Of a stretch of DNA of 64,000 nucleotides, positions 7,374-15,462 are shown piece after piece (the stretch's first letter is position 1; every line of letters starts with the position of its first letter). The notes beneath the pieces were generated by a model, which was not told where the DNA came from, did no database searches, and worked only from the letters and a program-made list of their open reading frames with translations. Both the position numbers and the translations under genes were made by a program. Where the stretch lies: the IMG/VR virus record IMGVR_UViG_3300042549_007519, positions 1 through 64,000 of that record; one strand, 5' to 3'. The DNA is from a virus.

Positions 7374-8156
7374 ATGAAAATCTCTCAATCATTCGTAAAA
7401 GAATACAGTAAGTATAAACAAAAAAAAGCCTGCGGTTTACAAGTCAAAGCAAAGTATGTAGATGGTATTAAATTTCCATCAACCCCTACAATGGAATTGG
7501 GTAATTTTTTTGAGTTCATGGCGACTGGGTGCTTACCGAGAACTGGCGAAATACCTACTCCAGAAATGGTTTACAAAGGTACTGCAAAAGAGAAATTAGC
7601 AACTGATTATGAAAGAGCCAATGCAAGTGCCGAGTTCTTTAAAAAAGTAGTTGACCGATACAAAATTGAAATCCTTGAAACTGGAAAAATAATCACTAAA
7701 GAAAACCGAACTGGCATTTTAGATATAGTGGCTAAATTTCAAAATAGGTTATGCGTTATTGATTTAAAGTATAGCGGACTATTAGAGGACAAATGGAATG
7801 AGTTAGGGTGGGAAACTGAATCTTTGCCTTATAAAGATAATTTAATGATACAAGCGGTACACTACACTATTCTATTAGCCGAAGTATGCGAAGTAGATTA
7901 TGAGGATATTGACTTTTATTTTTTCATATTCAATTCAAAAGACCCAGAGGATGCTAAAATCATTAAAATAAATATTGACCCTGATGTTTATGAAAGTCAT
8001 TTAGAAGCGGTTGACAAAATTTATGAAGAAGTGGTTTTAAATAATCACAACTTTAAGGCTTACCCAAGTCTAAAACTTTGTAATAGTTGTCCGCTTACTG
8101 ATTGTAAACACAAAATAACTGTTCCAAATATAGAACAAGTCTATTATACGATATAA
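7374..8156 (+). CDS. PD-(D/E)XK exonuclease, RecB/Cas4-like
   Basis: This 260-residue nuclease of the PD-(D/E)XK superfamily has D117 in RTGILDIVA and the D130-L-K132 triad strand (RLCVIDLKYSG). The C-terminus has NSCPLTDCKH, a cysteine cluster found in Cas4/AddB-like members. It pairs with RecT two genes on, giving an exonuclease-annealase module like RecE/RecT or Exo/Bet. It would resect double-stranded ends for recombination during replication. Its stop overlaps the next ATG by one base. Confidence 0.85.
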   Translation: MKISQSFVKEYSKYKQKKACGLQVKAKYVDGIKFPSTPTMELGNFFEFMATGCLPRTGEIPTPEMVYKGTAKEKLATDYERANASAEFFKKVVDRYKIEILETGKIITKENRTGILDIVAKFQNRLCVIDLKYSGLLEDKWNELGWETESLPYKDNLMIQAVHYTILLAEVCEVDYEDIDFYFFIFNSKDPEDAKIIKINIDPDVYESHLEAVDKIYEEVVLNNHNFKAYPSLKLCNSCPLTDCKHKITVPNIEQVYYTI

Positions 8157-8404
8157 TGATAAATGAAAGAGAAATAGATTATGCAATTAGTTTAATTCAA
8201 GCAGATATTCAATACTATATTCGTTATAAATCTCAATTAAAAAAGTTTACAGCTGATAATAGAAGTGATATATCTAAAGCAAATATGATTAAGATTTTTT
8301 CAGAAATAGAAAAGATAACATTGCATATTCAAAAACTTAAAAACCAAGAACAAGAACTTTTAAAACTTTTAGATAAAATTTACTATGGAAACAACACCGA
8401 TTAA
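8156..8404 (+). CDS. Short coiled-coil protein in the recombination unit
   Basis: This 82-residue, almost entirely helical coiled-coil protein overlaps the nuclease stop by one base and the RecT start by 20 bases. A bridging or accessory role between the two is plausible from its position only. Confidence 0.7.
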   Translation: MINEREIDYAISLIQADIQYYIRYKSQLKKFTADNRSDISKANMIKIFSEIEKITLHIQKLKNQEQELLKLLDKIYYGNNTD

Positions 8405-9239
8405 CAACGCCCCTGCTCCGAAAAGAGAATTATCATTGATTGATAAGTTTTCTCAAACTATGGGTATTTATGAGCAAAAGAACCTTGCAGAACTACTTCA
8501 AAATTCAAGTTTTACTCCTGCCAAGTTTAAGCAAGTAGTGATTACTGAAATTAAGAAAAATGTAAAATTGCAAGAAGCTTTTTTGAAAAATCCAGCAAGT
8601 TTGTTCGCAAGTATATTACATTGTGCTGAACTTGACCTTTCTCCAAGTCAAATGATAGGCGAATTTTTCTTTATTCCTTTCAAAGATACCATAACACCAG
8701 TATTAGGATATAAAGGTCTTATAACGCTTCTATTGAGGTCGGATAAAATTAAGAAGATTTGGACTGAAGTAGTTTATGAAGAAGATGACTTTATTTACGA
8801 AATGGGTTTAGAGCCAAAATTAGTACACATACCTAATCATGATGCAGATAGAAGTAACTCTAAAATAAAATTTGTGTATGCTTGTGCTAAATTAGAAGAT
8901 AATGAAGTTACTTTTAAGGTAATGTCAACTAAAGAGGTAAAAGGTGTTATTAATACCCTTAAAGTTTCAAATGAATTATACTTTAATGACAAAAAAGACC
9001 CAGAGAATTGGATGATTAAAAAAGTGGTTTTAAAACAATTAGCTAAAACGCTACCTAAACAAGATGACCGATTGAAAAAAGCTATTTCTACCGATGATAA
9101 TGTTGAAGGTGGAAGCTATTTAATCATAGATGATAATGATAACGTTAGAATGGTGCAAGGGAATATAATAGGTACGAGAAAAAATAGCCTTTATAATGCC
9201 TTGAATACAAAAAACGAAGCTGAACTAATTAGTGAATAA
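8385..9239 (+). CDS. recT: RecT single-strand annealing protein
   Basis: This 284-residue protein belongs to the RecT family. The core contains the ASLFASILHCAELDLSPSQ and LGYKGLITLLLRS segments typical of RecT, which catalyses annealing and strand exchange on the ssDNA made by its exonuclease partner. The length is close to other RecT proteins. It is the last gene of the + strand block and precedes a bidirectional terminator. The family call is firm. Confidence 0.93.
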   Translation: METTPINNAPAPKRELSLIDKFSQTMGIYEQKNLAELLQNSSFTPAKFKQVVITEIKKNVKLQEAFLKNPASLFASILHCAELDLSPSQMIGEFFFIPFKDTITPVLGYKGLITLLLRSDKIKKIWTEVVYEEDDFIYEMGLEPKLVHIPNHDADRSNSKIKFVYACAKLEDNEVTFKVMSTKEVKGVINTLKVSNELYFNDKKDPENWMIKKVVLKQLAKTLPKQDDRLKKAISTDDNVEGGSYLIIDDNDNVRMVQGNIIGTRKNSLYNALNTKNEAELISE

Positions 9240-9327
9240 TTTTTATTACATTTGCTATTCAGATTTTGCTTTCTGCAAAGCCAAAACACCTGACCTATTT
9301 CAAACTTATTTTAAATTAAATTGTTAA

Positions 9328-9366
9328 GAAAAAAAATGACCGAGTAAAATCGGTCTTTTTTTTATT
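9328..9366. terminator. Bidirectional terminator between convergent blocks
   Basis: A perfect hairpin GACCGA (9338-9343), loop GTAAAA, TCGGTC (9350-9355) is flanked by A-runs on the left and T-runs on the right, so it works for both strands. It separates the + strand early block from the 54-kb - strand block. The 88 bases before it (9240-9327) hold no gene. Confidence 0.9.
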
Positions 9367-9708
9367 TTATATTTTTATAGAGCCACCTATATAATTATTA
9401 CTGAACATGTATATTGTAGTTCCAGAATAGGTAAAAATACCAACATTAAGAGTATTTAAAGCATCTACATATCCTTGAATAGTTGCAGTAACATTATTGA
9501 AAAAATATTGTAACAATGTAGATGGAGCTGAAACACTATAATATCCGAAAACCCAAGTAGAAGTAGTAAAAGTTTCTCCTGACATATCAAACTCGTAAAC
9601 AGTTTTTATATTGTTTAAAGCATTTGGGTCTTGAATAACTCCTAATATAGAAATTGGTAATTCTGAAGGAACATTATTTGTTATTTTTAAATTTATAGCT
9701 GTTATCAT
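9367..9708 (-). CDS. Putative virion protein, last gene of the late block
   Basis: This 113-residue protein is beta-rich with many Thr, Ser, Asn and aromatic residues, typical of phage capsid or spike proteins. It overlaps the upstream gene by 4 bases. There is no signal peptide. A structural role is inferred from composition and location. Confidence 0.75.
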   Translation of the reverse strand: MITAINLKITNNVPSELPISILGVIQDPNALNNIKTVYEFDMSGETFTTSTWVFGYYSVSAPSTLLQYFFNNVTATIQGYVDALNTLNVGIFTYSGTTIYMFSNNYIGGSIKI

Positions 9709-10169
9709 ATTTTATTTTTTCTAATTAAATAAGTTACAAATATGCCTATTAAAACTATTGAACCCCACTTAAATACTTGGTTGCTTACTAATTTTTTGTC
9801 AGTTACAAAGTTTACATAATGCTCACAATTAAAATTTATAAAGTCATATTTATAACCTTTCAAAGCTTCATACATTTGGGTCAAGTCCTTACTTCCTAAA
9901 TTAGTTTTACTTACTGAAATAATATCTTTTCCTTTTATGTAACTTTCAAGCGGTTCACAAATTAGATTGCCACCATTTGAATTTATTTTATCGGTTTGCA
10001 AATGATAAATATAAAGGCTATCTCCTTGTTTTTCTACAATTGCATAATGATATAATATTGGCAAAATATCTACTTTCAGTTTGATTAAATCCCCAGTTTC
10101 AAGTTTAGATATTGTATGCTCTCTATTTTGTATTTTAATTTCGTTTAAATCACTTAAATTATATGACAT
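9705..10169 (-). CDS. LRAT-like acyltransferase/phospholipase domain with C-terminal anchor
   Basis: This protein of 154 residues has an LRAT-type NlpC/P60 fold. GDLIKLKV opens the domain, the catalytic-type histidine H41 lies in YHYAIV, and the diagnostic NCEHYV motif carries C115. A membrane span follows at about 134-150, then basic residues. LRAT-family enzymes transfer acyl chains from phospholipids through a Cys thioester. In a virus with an internal membrane it may modify lipids or open membranes at entry, but phospholipase or peptidase activity is also possible. The start at 10169 avoids most of the overlap with the upstream gene. Confidence 0.8.
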   Translation of the reverse strand: MSYNLSDLNEIKIQNREHTISKLETGDLIKLKVDILPILYHYAIVEKQGDSLYIYHLQTDKINSNGGNLICEPLESYIKGKDIISVSKTNLGSKDLTQMYEALKGYKYDFINFNCEHYVNFVTDKKLVSNQVFKWGSIVLIGIFVTYLIRKNKI

Positions 10170-10599
10170 CTTTAAATTGTTTAAAAAAATCATTATCAAA
10201 AAAAGAAGTTGCAGAAACATAATCTCTTAATGCAAGTTGATTAACATAAATACTCATATAAATAGATTCATTTGGCAAAACATTTATATCAAAAGTAGTC
10301 TGTCCATTTAAAACAACATCATCTTTTGACATTTTAAAAAAAACTGATTTTTGATATTGATAAGGGTCAACAGTTGGTTTTTGCTCAAACGATTTTATAT
10401 AACCATTAACATCATATTTTTCTACTTTAAAACCATTTAATATTTGAGAATTTGAATTGGCTTTCATGTATATTCCATCAACTCCATAAACAAAACTACC
10501 CATAGAATTTAAAATAGATTCATAGGAAGTTCCATCGGTACTTACTACCGAAATTACACCATTTGTGTATGTGGTCGTTGTTGCAACTACTGTTCCCAT
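10159..10599 (-). CDS. Short capsid-protein paralogue (minor capsid candidate)
   Basis: This 146-residue protein aligns by eye to the C-terminal half of the putative major capsid protein at 25269. It shares a Q(V/I)L...V...D.NG spacing, then QKP.VDPYQ.Q against QKT.VPTIDPYQQQ, then an alternating strand region. The N-terminal half of the larger protein is missing or divergent. It is probably a minor capsid or vertex protein. The homology is distant and needs a profile comparison. Confidence 0.7.
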   Translation of the reverse strand: MGTVVATTTTYTNGVISVVSTDGTSYESILNSMGSFVYGVDGIYMKANSNSQILNGFKVEKYDVNGYIKSFEQKPTVDPYQYQKSVFFKMSKDDVVLNGQTTFDINVLPNESIYMSIYVNQLALRDYVSATSFFDNDFFKQFKDVI

Positions 10600-10603
10600 T
10601 TTA

Positions 10604-10951
10604 TTATTTTTCTACTTCTTCTTCAGCAACTACACTACCTTTTTTATTCATAGCTTTTAATAACCCTGTTTTTTTAGATATAAGCACTTTAACTCCATTT
10701 TCTTTTAAAATAATAGCACTTAATTTATCTAATTCAGCTTTATTTTCGCCAGAATTAATAGCTTCACGCATTGCTTGAAGTCCTACAACGGCATTTTCTT
10801 TTTCTTTTTTTACATCTTCAGTAGCTTCTTTTGGCTCTGCATATTTATTGTTAACAGATTTTTCCGCATTGTCTTTTTTAGGCTTAAATATCCATATTAA
10901 TCCTAAAGCCACACCTAATGTTATCAATAATGTTTTTACTTCTTTATTCAT
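10604..10951 (-). CDS. Membrane-anchored late protein
   Basis: This 115-residue protein has an N-terminal span at about 7-22 (LLITLGVALGLIWIF), a KPKK stop, then a charged helical domain with many Glu and Lys. It belongs to the run of short single-span proteins thought to populate the viral membrane. Its stop lies 4 bases before the capsid-paralogue start. Confidence 0.8.
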   Translation of the reverse strand: MNKEVKTLLITLGVALGLIWIFKPKKDNAEKSVNNKYAEPKEATEDVKKEKENAVVGLQAMREAINSGENKAELDKLSAIILKENGVKVLISKKTGLLKAMNKKGSVVAEEEVEK

Positions 10952-11361
10952 CGTTTTTTTAATTTTATAAGCATTAAAACGTATATTAAAACACCTATTC
11001 CAATTCCTGCGTAAAGATACTTTTTTTTATTATCATCTTCTGAAATAAGTTTTTCTATTTTTGCTTTGTCAATATATTGAAAAACAATTTTTTGTCTTTC
11101 TAATTCGCTACTTACTTGTTGAACTTTTTGCAACAATTCCGCTTGCTTTTTAGCATCTAATTGAGAAATTTCTTTTTCAAATCTTTTTTGGTCTTTTTTA
11201 GCTGATGAAGCAAAAGCAATTTGAACAACAGTAGTCGCAACAAATGAAATAGCTTCAGAATAGCCACCTAAACCACCGCCTTTTGCTCCGCTTGTAGCAC
11301 TCGAACCAACTCCGCTTGTAGTTGATTTAGCACCGCCTAATATCCCATCAAATAATCCCAT
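10948..11361 (-). CDS. Membrane-anchored late protein with Gly/Ser-rich head
   Basis: This 137-residue protein has a Gly/Ser/Thr-rich N-terminus of about 35 residues, a possible weak hydrophobic helix at 38-52, a charged coiled coil and a C-terminal span near 115-132 ending KLKKR. It overlaps its downstream neighbour by 4 bases. Virion membrane location is inferred from context. Confidence 0.8.
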   Translation of the reverse strand: MGLFDGILGGAKSTTSGVGSSATSGAKGGGLGGYSEAISFVATTVVQIAFASSAKKDQKRFEKEISQLDAKKQAELLQKVQQVSSELERQKIVFQYIDKAKIEKLISEDDNKKKYLYAGIGIGVLIYVLMLIKLKKR

Positions 11362-11363
11362 TA

Positions 11364-11708
11364 CTATTGTTTTTTATAACTTCCACCTATTAAAGCTACT
11401 CCATAAATTAATGAAATTCCCAATCCACTACCTGCTACATAAATCCATGTGTCTTTTAGCCTTTGAGTACTTTCCTTTTGAAGTGCAATCTTATATCCCA
11501 ACAAAGAATCAGCAAGTATTTTTGTTCTTTCTGTTTCTCCAAGTAATTTTAATTCTTCGTATTTAAGTTTTTCTTGCGAGGTTAAGTTTGCCAAAAACAT
11601 TGCTTTTTGTAATTCTCTTTGTTTTTTAGCTTCTTTTTTAGCCTTTGCTCCACCTATAACACTTGTTATGACTGAAACACCTATTCCTGCTACTGCTACA
11701 TAACTCAT
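11364..11708 (-). CDS. Late protein with two membrane segments
   Basis: This 114-residue protein has a Gly-rich hydrophobic segment at 3-22 (VAVAGIGVSVITSVIGGAKA), a central coiled coil of about 60 residues and a second span near 91-108. Layout and size resemble the preceding protein, so the two may be a pair. No enzyme motif is present. Confidence 0.8.
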   Translation of the reverse strand: MSYVAVAGIGVSVITSVIGGAKAKKEAKKQRELQKAMFLANLTSQEKLKYEELKLLGETERTKILADSLLGYKIALQKESTQRLKDTWIYVAGSGLGISLIYGVALIGGSYKKQ

Positions 11709-11714
11709 TTCTTG

Positions 11715-12197
11715 TTATTTTAATTGTTTATAATTATCATATTCCTCAAATGAAGAAACTACAAATTTTTCTTCTAACTTATCTATGTTTTCTTCTCCAT
11801 CTGGATTAGGATGCACATTTACAAAAACAGAATCTTCAACTGCAACTACAACTCTTTTTGTTCCTGCTGGGGATTTTCCATAACAAGGTGCAACCATTTC
11901 TTGAACTCCGTTTTCAGTACATAACATTAATTTGCCTTTCAACAAAAAAAATGCGTGGTCGTGCTTATGAATTTTACCAATAGCAAAAACGCCTTGTTTT
12001 AAAAAAATTTCTCTTACATAAATACCATCACAAAAAGTATGAGTTAATGGTAAAGCTTCTGAATTACCAATAATAACATCTGGAGAACCACTATTTATTA
12101 ATAGTTTTTCAAGATATTCAACTTGTTCATGAAAATTTGAGCCATCTTGGTTAAAAAAAACATCGCTTTCTTTGGTTGCTATTTCTTGGTTTGTCAT
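11715..12197 (-). CDS. Cupin-domain protein
   Basis: This 160-residue protein contains a single small beta-barrel cupin. The metal-site-like segment GKIHKHDHAFFLLKG lies in the first half, and a PAGTKRVVVAVEDSVFVNVHPN segment follows. The order H.H...(Q/E) then H is that of cupin motifs 1 and 2. Cupins occur as phage head-decoration proteins and as sugar-nucleotide enzymes. Its place among spike genes suggests a virion or receptor-linked role. No membrane span is present. Confidence 0.8.
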   Translation of the reverse strand: MTNQEIATKESDVFFNQDGSNFHEQVEYLEKLLINSGSPDVIIGNSEALPLTHTFCDGIYVREIFLKQGVFAIGKIHKHDHAFFLLKGKLMLCTENGVQEMVAPCYGKSPAGTKRVVVAVEDSVFVNVHPNPDGEENIDKLEEKFVVSSFEEYDNYKQLK

Positions 12198-12198
12198 T

Positions 12199-12810
12199 TT
12201 AACCTATTTTATTAATTGTCAAAGTAGCCGATGGACTATCTGGTTTGCCAGAAGTACCAGCAGTAGCACTTAATTGAACATCACTACTATTTGTAAAACC
12301 ATAAAAATATAATTGTTCTGTACCATCTAATTCTAAAGTAATATTATAATTAAATAAAATAAAAACATCTGCATTTAATTTATATATTTTATTTGAATCG
12401 CTAATGTTATCATTTGCATTTTGCATCCAAATATTAACTTGTCTTAACGAAGCATCTTTATTGTTTAATTGTAAAGACAAATTAAAATTATAAATTCCTG
12501 CTTCTGAAACAGTTATTTTTCTATCAGCATCAGTAATTGTTATACCATTTCGTACTATTAAATTCCCAAATGATAATACTATATTATTTGTTGCATTAAA
12601 AACTTGGTTTTGTCCGCTTAAAGCATATAGATATATATAATCTGTTGTTGGTGGTGTAGGTGGTATTACAATATAATCGCTTAAATCTTGGACATTTCCC
12701 CTAACATCTTTGACTTTCATTACATCATCATCTCCATCAACAAAAATAGCCAAGCTATTCCCATCTGGCGATTTTATATTGTTTGCACTTGATTTTGTTA
12801 CATTTCCCAT
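12199..12810 (-). CDS. Spike protein with C1q/TNF-like head domain
   Basis: The first 45 or so residues (MGNVTKSSANNIKSPDGNSL and onward) are nearly identical to those of the adjacent spike at 12816, acting as a common anchor. The rest is a C1q/TNF-type jelly roll with ADRKITVSEAGIYNFNLSLQL and ASLRQVNIWMQNAN. Such heads often bind host receptors. The start at 12810 is set by homology with the neighbour; the longer frame runs into the upstream gene. Confidence 0.85.
   Translation of the reverse strand: MGNVTKSSANNIKSPDGNSLAIFVDGDDDVMKVKDVRGNVQDLSDYIVIPPTPPTTDYIYLYALSGQNQVFNATNNIVLSFGNLIVRNGITITDADRKITVSEAGIYNFNLSLQLNNKDASLRQVNIWMQNANDNISDSNKIYKLNADVFILFNYNITLELDGTEQLYFYGFTNSSDVQLSATAGTSGKPDSPSATLTINKIG
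12673..12810. repeat. Spike-anchor duplication, copy 1
   Basis: A direct repeat of 138 bases matches 13224-13361 at an offset of 551 bases. The two copies differ at scattered positions, mostly near the middle. It encodes the common N-terminal anchor of the two spikes and ends exactly at the start codon in both. Confidence 0.9.
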
Positions 12811-12815
12811 TTTTT

Positions 12816-13361
12816 TTATAAAATTTGATATACGCCACAAATATCAAAGTGGCTTGTTATTGTTGTTGCACCTACTGGCGTATTAAATTTCCAATTCAAA
12901 TCAGTTGTACTTCCAGAATAATATAATTTGTGTATTGTTGAACTAATTGACAAATCTGTAATGCCTGCAATGTGATATAACGAATTACCAGTTGTTTGGT
13001 GTAGTGTTCCATTTGCTTGTCGCATTGTTTCTACGCTTGCAAAAGGTAATGTTATTTGATATTGACCAGTACCAAAATTAGTACAGTCAGCAAAATCAAC
13101 ATAAACTCTAAAAAAACAAATGTTTGGAGCTATCATAGTATAAGAGCCTGTTGCTGTTACACCATCCAATGTTCCAGAAGCATCTGTAAACAAAGGATTA
13201 AATGATTGTGATGAAGGATTTACATAATCGCTTAAATCTTGCACATTTCCCCTAACATCTTTAACCTTAATTGTATTGTCATCTCCATCTACAAAAATAG
13301 CCAAACTATTCCCATCTGGAGATTTTATATTGTTTGCACTTGATTTTGTTACATTTCCCAT
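12816..13361 (-). CDS. Spike protein with beta-sandwich head
   Basis: This 181-residue protein carries the shared anchor domain at 1-48. Its head, different from that of the neighbour, contains a GQYQITLPFASVE strand pattern seen in phage tail-spike and fibre tips. It is probably a receptor-binding spike that shares an attachment site with the downstream spike. No membrane segment is present. Confidence 0.82.
   Translation of the reverse strand: MGNVTKSSANNIKSPDGNSLAIFVDGDDNTIKVKDVRGNVQDLSDYVNPSSQSFNPLFTDASGTLDGVTATGSYTMIAPNICFFRVYVDFADCTNFGTGQYQITLPFASVETMRQANGTLHQTTGNSLYHIAGITDLSISSTIHKLYYSGSTTDLNWKFNTPVGATTITSHFDICGVYQIL
13224..13361. repeat. Spike-anchor duplication, copy 2
   Basis: Partner of 12673-12810. 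The homology ends sharply where the two heads diverge, consistent with domain swapping of receptor-binding heads behind a fixed base. Confidence 0.9.
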
Positions 13362-13362
13362 T

Positions 13363-13674
13363 TTAGCTAAATATTTTATCCCAATACCTTAAAACAAATC
13401 CATAAAGAATACCAACAACTGTTACACCACCTATGATTTTAGCTTTATAAGACTTATCTTCTTCAATATATTTCCTATGCTCATTAACTTGCTCTACAAG
13501 TCCTTTCTGACCATATTCCTTATTGCCTATTACTGTTTGGTTTAATTTTATTAATGAAATTTCCATTTCATTTAGCTTTCCATTCATTTTAGTCAACATA
13601 TCTTTTATAAAAGTCATATCGCTTTCTGGAACGCTAATCATAGATTCTTTTTTACTTGCTCTTTCTATTGCCAT
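13363..13674 (-). CDS. Coiled coil with C-terminal membrane anchor
   Basis: This 103-residue protein has an N-terminal coiled coil, a KGLVEQVNEHRKYIEEDKSYKAK segment and one span at 80-96. Similar coiled-coil/TM proteins are common in Bacteroidota phages, sometimes near lysis genes, and are annotated as holin-like or structural. Here it follows the spikes, so a spike-associated membrane protein is equally likely. Confidence 0.78.
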   Translation of the reverse strand: MAIERASKKESMISVPESDMTFIKDMLTKMNGKLNEMEISLIKLNQTVIGNKEYGQKGLVEQVNEHRKYIEEDKSYKAKIIGGVTVVGILYGFVLRYWDKIFS

Positions 13675-13675
13675 T

Positions 13676-14101
13676 TTACAATCCTAATTTTTCTAAATGC
13701 TTGGATAACGGAACTACTTTAATTTTTTTCAAAGGTTTGTTTTCTTCAATTTGATAAAAACCTAAACCTACGCCTTGTTTTTTATTGTTATCTTCATATT
13801 TGAAAATAAAGCAACAAACTTGACTTACATTAGTTTCGCTTTCTTCAGCACATTCAATTAAACTTTTTTTCAAAAAAGGACTTGCTAAAGCTTCATAGCC
13901 AAACATATCCAATTTTTTGTCCATAATTTGTAAAAACCTAACTTCTTCTTCTTCAATATAGTTTTTACACATTTTGTAAATCACACTACCATTTGGGTCA
14001 TCTGATACTTTAATCTGAACCTCAAGGTCTTTTAAACCATAATTTTTAGCATATTTTTCAATACCTGTAAACATGATTTTTTTAACAATTCCTTCAATCA
14101 T
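13676..14101 (-). CDS. Soluble late protein, unknown
   Basis: This 141-residue alpha/beta protein has no span or signal. Two adjacent cysteines occur in VSQVCCFIFKYED. It is one of the few soluble proteins in this part of the late block. The family is not recognised. Confidence 0.75.
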   Translation of the reverse strand: MIEGIVKKIMFTGIEKYAKNYGLKDLEVQIKVSDDPNGSVIYKMCKNYIEEEEVRFLQIMDKKLDMFGYEALASPFLKKSLIECAEESETNVSQVCCFIFKYEDNNKKQGVGLGFYQIEENKPLKKIKVVPLSKHLEKLGL

Positions 14102-14135
14102 TATTTTGTATTTTAAGTTTCTTGATTCAAAAATA

Positions 14136-14699
14136 CTATTTTATTCCCAATGCTTGAAACACTTTTGAATATTTATCTTTAAGTTTTTGATATTTTTCTC
14201 CAAAACCATATTCAGAAATTAAATCACTTGAATAATTAAATTTCTCTTTGTTGAATGTAATTGTAGAATTTACGTTCATAAAAACAATTTTTACAACTCC
14301 CTCAACTTCAATGTCAATTGGTTTTTGTTTCAATACATTATTTAAAAAAGAAGGTAAACTTTCTTTTAAATCATTAACGTTTATAATTCCAACTCCAGTT
14401 ACTTCAAATGAACTATTTGGCTCAATTATAGTTTGTTTTTTAGACACTACATCTGAAAACTTTTTACCATTGTAGAATAATTTTAAATCAAATGAATTAA
14501 TTATTAATTTGAAGTTTGACTTATTAGTTATTTCAATAGTTGCACTTACTTTTACATCGTTACCGCTAATACCTAAATACTTGAAATTCTTAATTTTATA
14601 ATCGTATTTCATTGCCAAATCAACTTGGTATTTGAAGTATCTATATAATCCAAAACCAGCCAATCCAATTCCACCTATTATTAATGCTTTTTTTAACAT
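14136..14699 (-). CDS. Membrane-anchored LEA14/WHy-like domain protein
   Basis: This 187-residue protein has an N-terminal span at 4-21 and then a beta-sandwich resembling the LEA type-2/WHy domain: VSATIEITNKSNFKLIINSFDLKL, FYNGKKF and PNSSFEVTGVG are the typical strands. A C-terminal helix follows. WHy domains occur in stress proteins and in secreted or pilus-associated proteins. Here it would present a rigid domain on one side of the viral membrane. Confidence 0.75.
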   Translation of the reverse strand: MLKKALIIGGIGLAGFGLYRYFKYQVDLAMKYDYKIKNFKYLGISGNDVKVSATIEITNKSNFKLIINSFDLKLFYNGKKFSDVVSKKQTIIEPNSSFEVTGVGIINVNDLKESLPSFLNNVLKQKPIDIEVEGVVKIVFMNVNSTITFNKEKFNYSSDLISEYGFGEKYQKLKDKYSKVFQALGIK

Positions 14700-14703
14700 A
14701 ATT

Positions 14704-15261
14704 TTATTTTTTTGCTATTATATACAATCCAACCAATAACACCAACGAACCTAATCCAATGTAAAGATATTGCTCTTTATAACTCGAAGGCAAAACATTT
14801 GATTCTGATATTGTTGACTTTCCAGTTAATATTTCAGCACTTTCAACTAACCTCTTATATTCAATGTCATTTCTACAATCTAAAGTTGAAAAAAGTTTTT
14901 CTAATCTTAAAATGTAGTATGGTAATAATTGTTCTCCCAAAACCCTTCCTAAATATTGTTTTTTGTTAGGTGTTTCATTTCTATATTTTTGTGGCAAGCT
15001 TTTATTTATATGCTCTATAAATGAATTTAAAAGTTTTTTTATAGATTCTGGTTGTGTAGATTCTAACATAGTATAACCTCTCAACTTTTCAGCTTTTAAA
15101 TAAGCTAAATCATCTTTTGCTTCTTTTATGTTTGCATCTATTTTTATACAATTTTTCTCAAAAGCAGAATATTTTTTTTCCAACTCTTGTTTTAAAAAAA
15201 TAGTTCTTAAATCTTGGCTTGCAATACCACTATCATATAAAAATTGTAAATCAATTGCCAT
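14704..15261 (-). CDS. Helical late protein with C-terminal anchor
   Basis: This mainly helical 185-residue protein has one C-terminal span near 167-182 (LYIGLGSLVLLVGLYII) followed by KK. The Gly-rich span LYIGLG...GLY recurs in several other proteins of this block. It overlaps the upstream gene start by one base. The function is unknown. Confidence 0.8.
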   Translation of the reverse strand: MAIDLQFLYDSGIASQDLRTIFLKQELEKKYSAFEKNCIKIDANIKEAKDDLAYLKAEKLRGYTMLESTQPESIKKLLNSFIEHINKSLPQKYRNETPNKKQYLGRVLGEQLLPYYILRLEKLFSTLDCRNDIEYKRLVESAEILTGKSTISESNVLPSSYKEQYLYIGLGSLVLLVGLYIIAKK

Positions 15262-15461
15262 TACTTTTTCTTTTTAACGATTACTTTTAAAACAAGTATA
15301 GATAAAACACTTATACCCAAAATAATTCCAAAACGAATTACTTTTTGTTTTTGAATTTCAGAACTTTTGTCTTGTTTTTTAAATTCTTCTTCTTGAGTAT
15401 TTAAAAAATCATCTATTCTTGAAACTGCTGTTGGGTCATATATTAAACCTTGCTTTTCCAT
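15261..15461 (-). CDS. Small tail-anchored late protein
   Basis: This 66-residue protein has a charged N-terminal helix and one C-terminal span at about 45-61 ending in lysines. It is coupled to the next gene by a one-base overlap. Confidence 0.78.
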   Translation of the reverse strand: MEKQGLIYDPTAVSRIDDFLNTQEEEFKKQDKSSEIQKQKVIRFGIILGISVLSILVLKVIVKKKK

Positions 15462-15462
15462 T

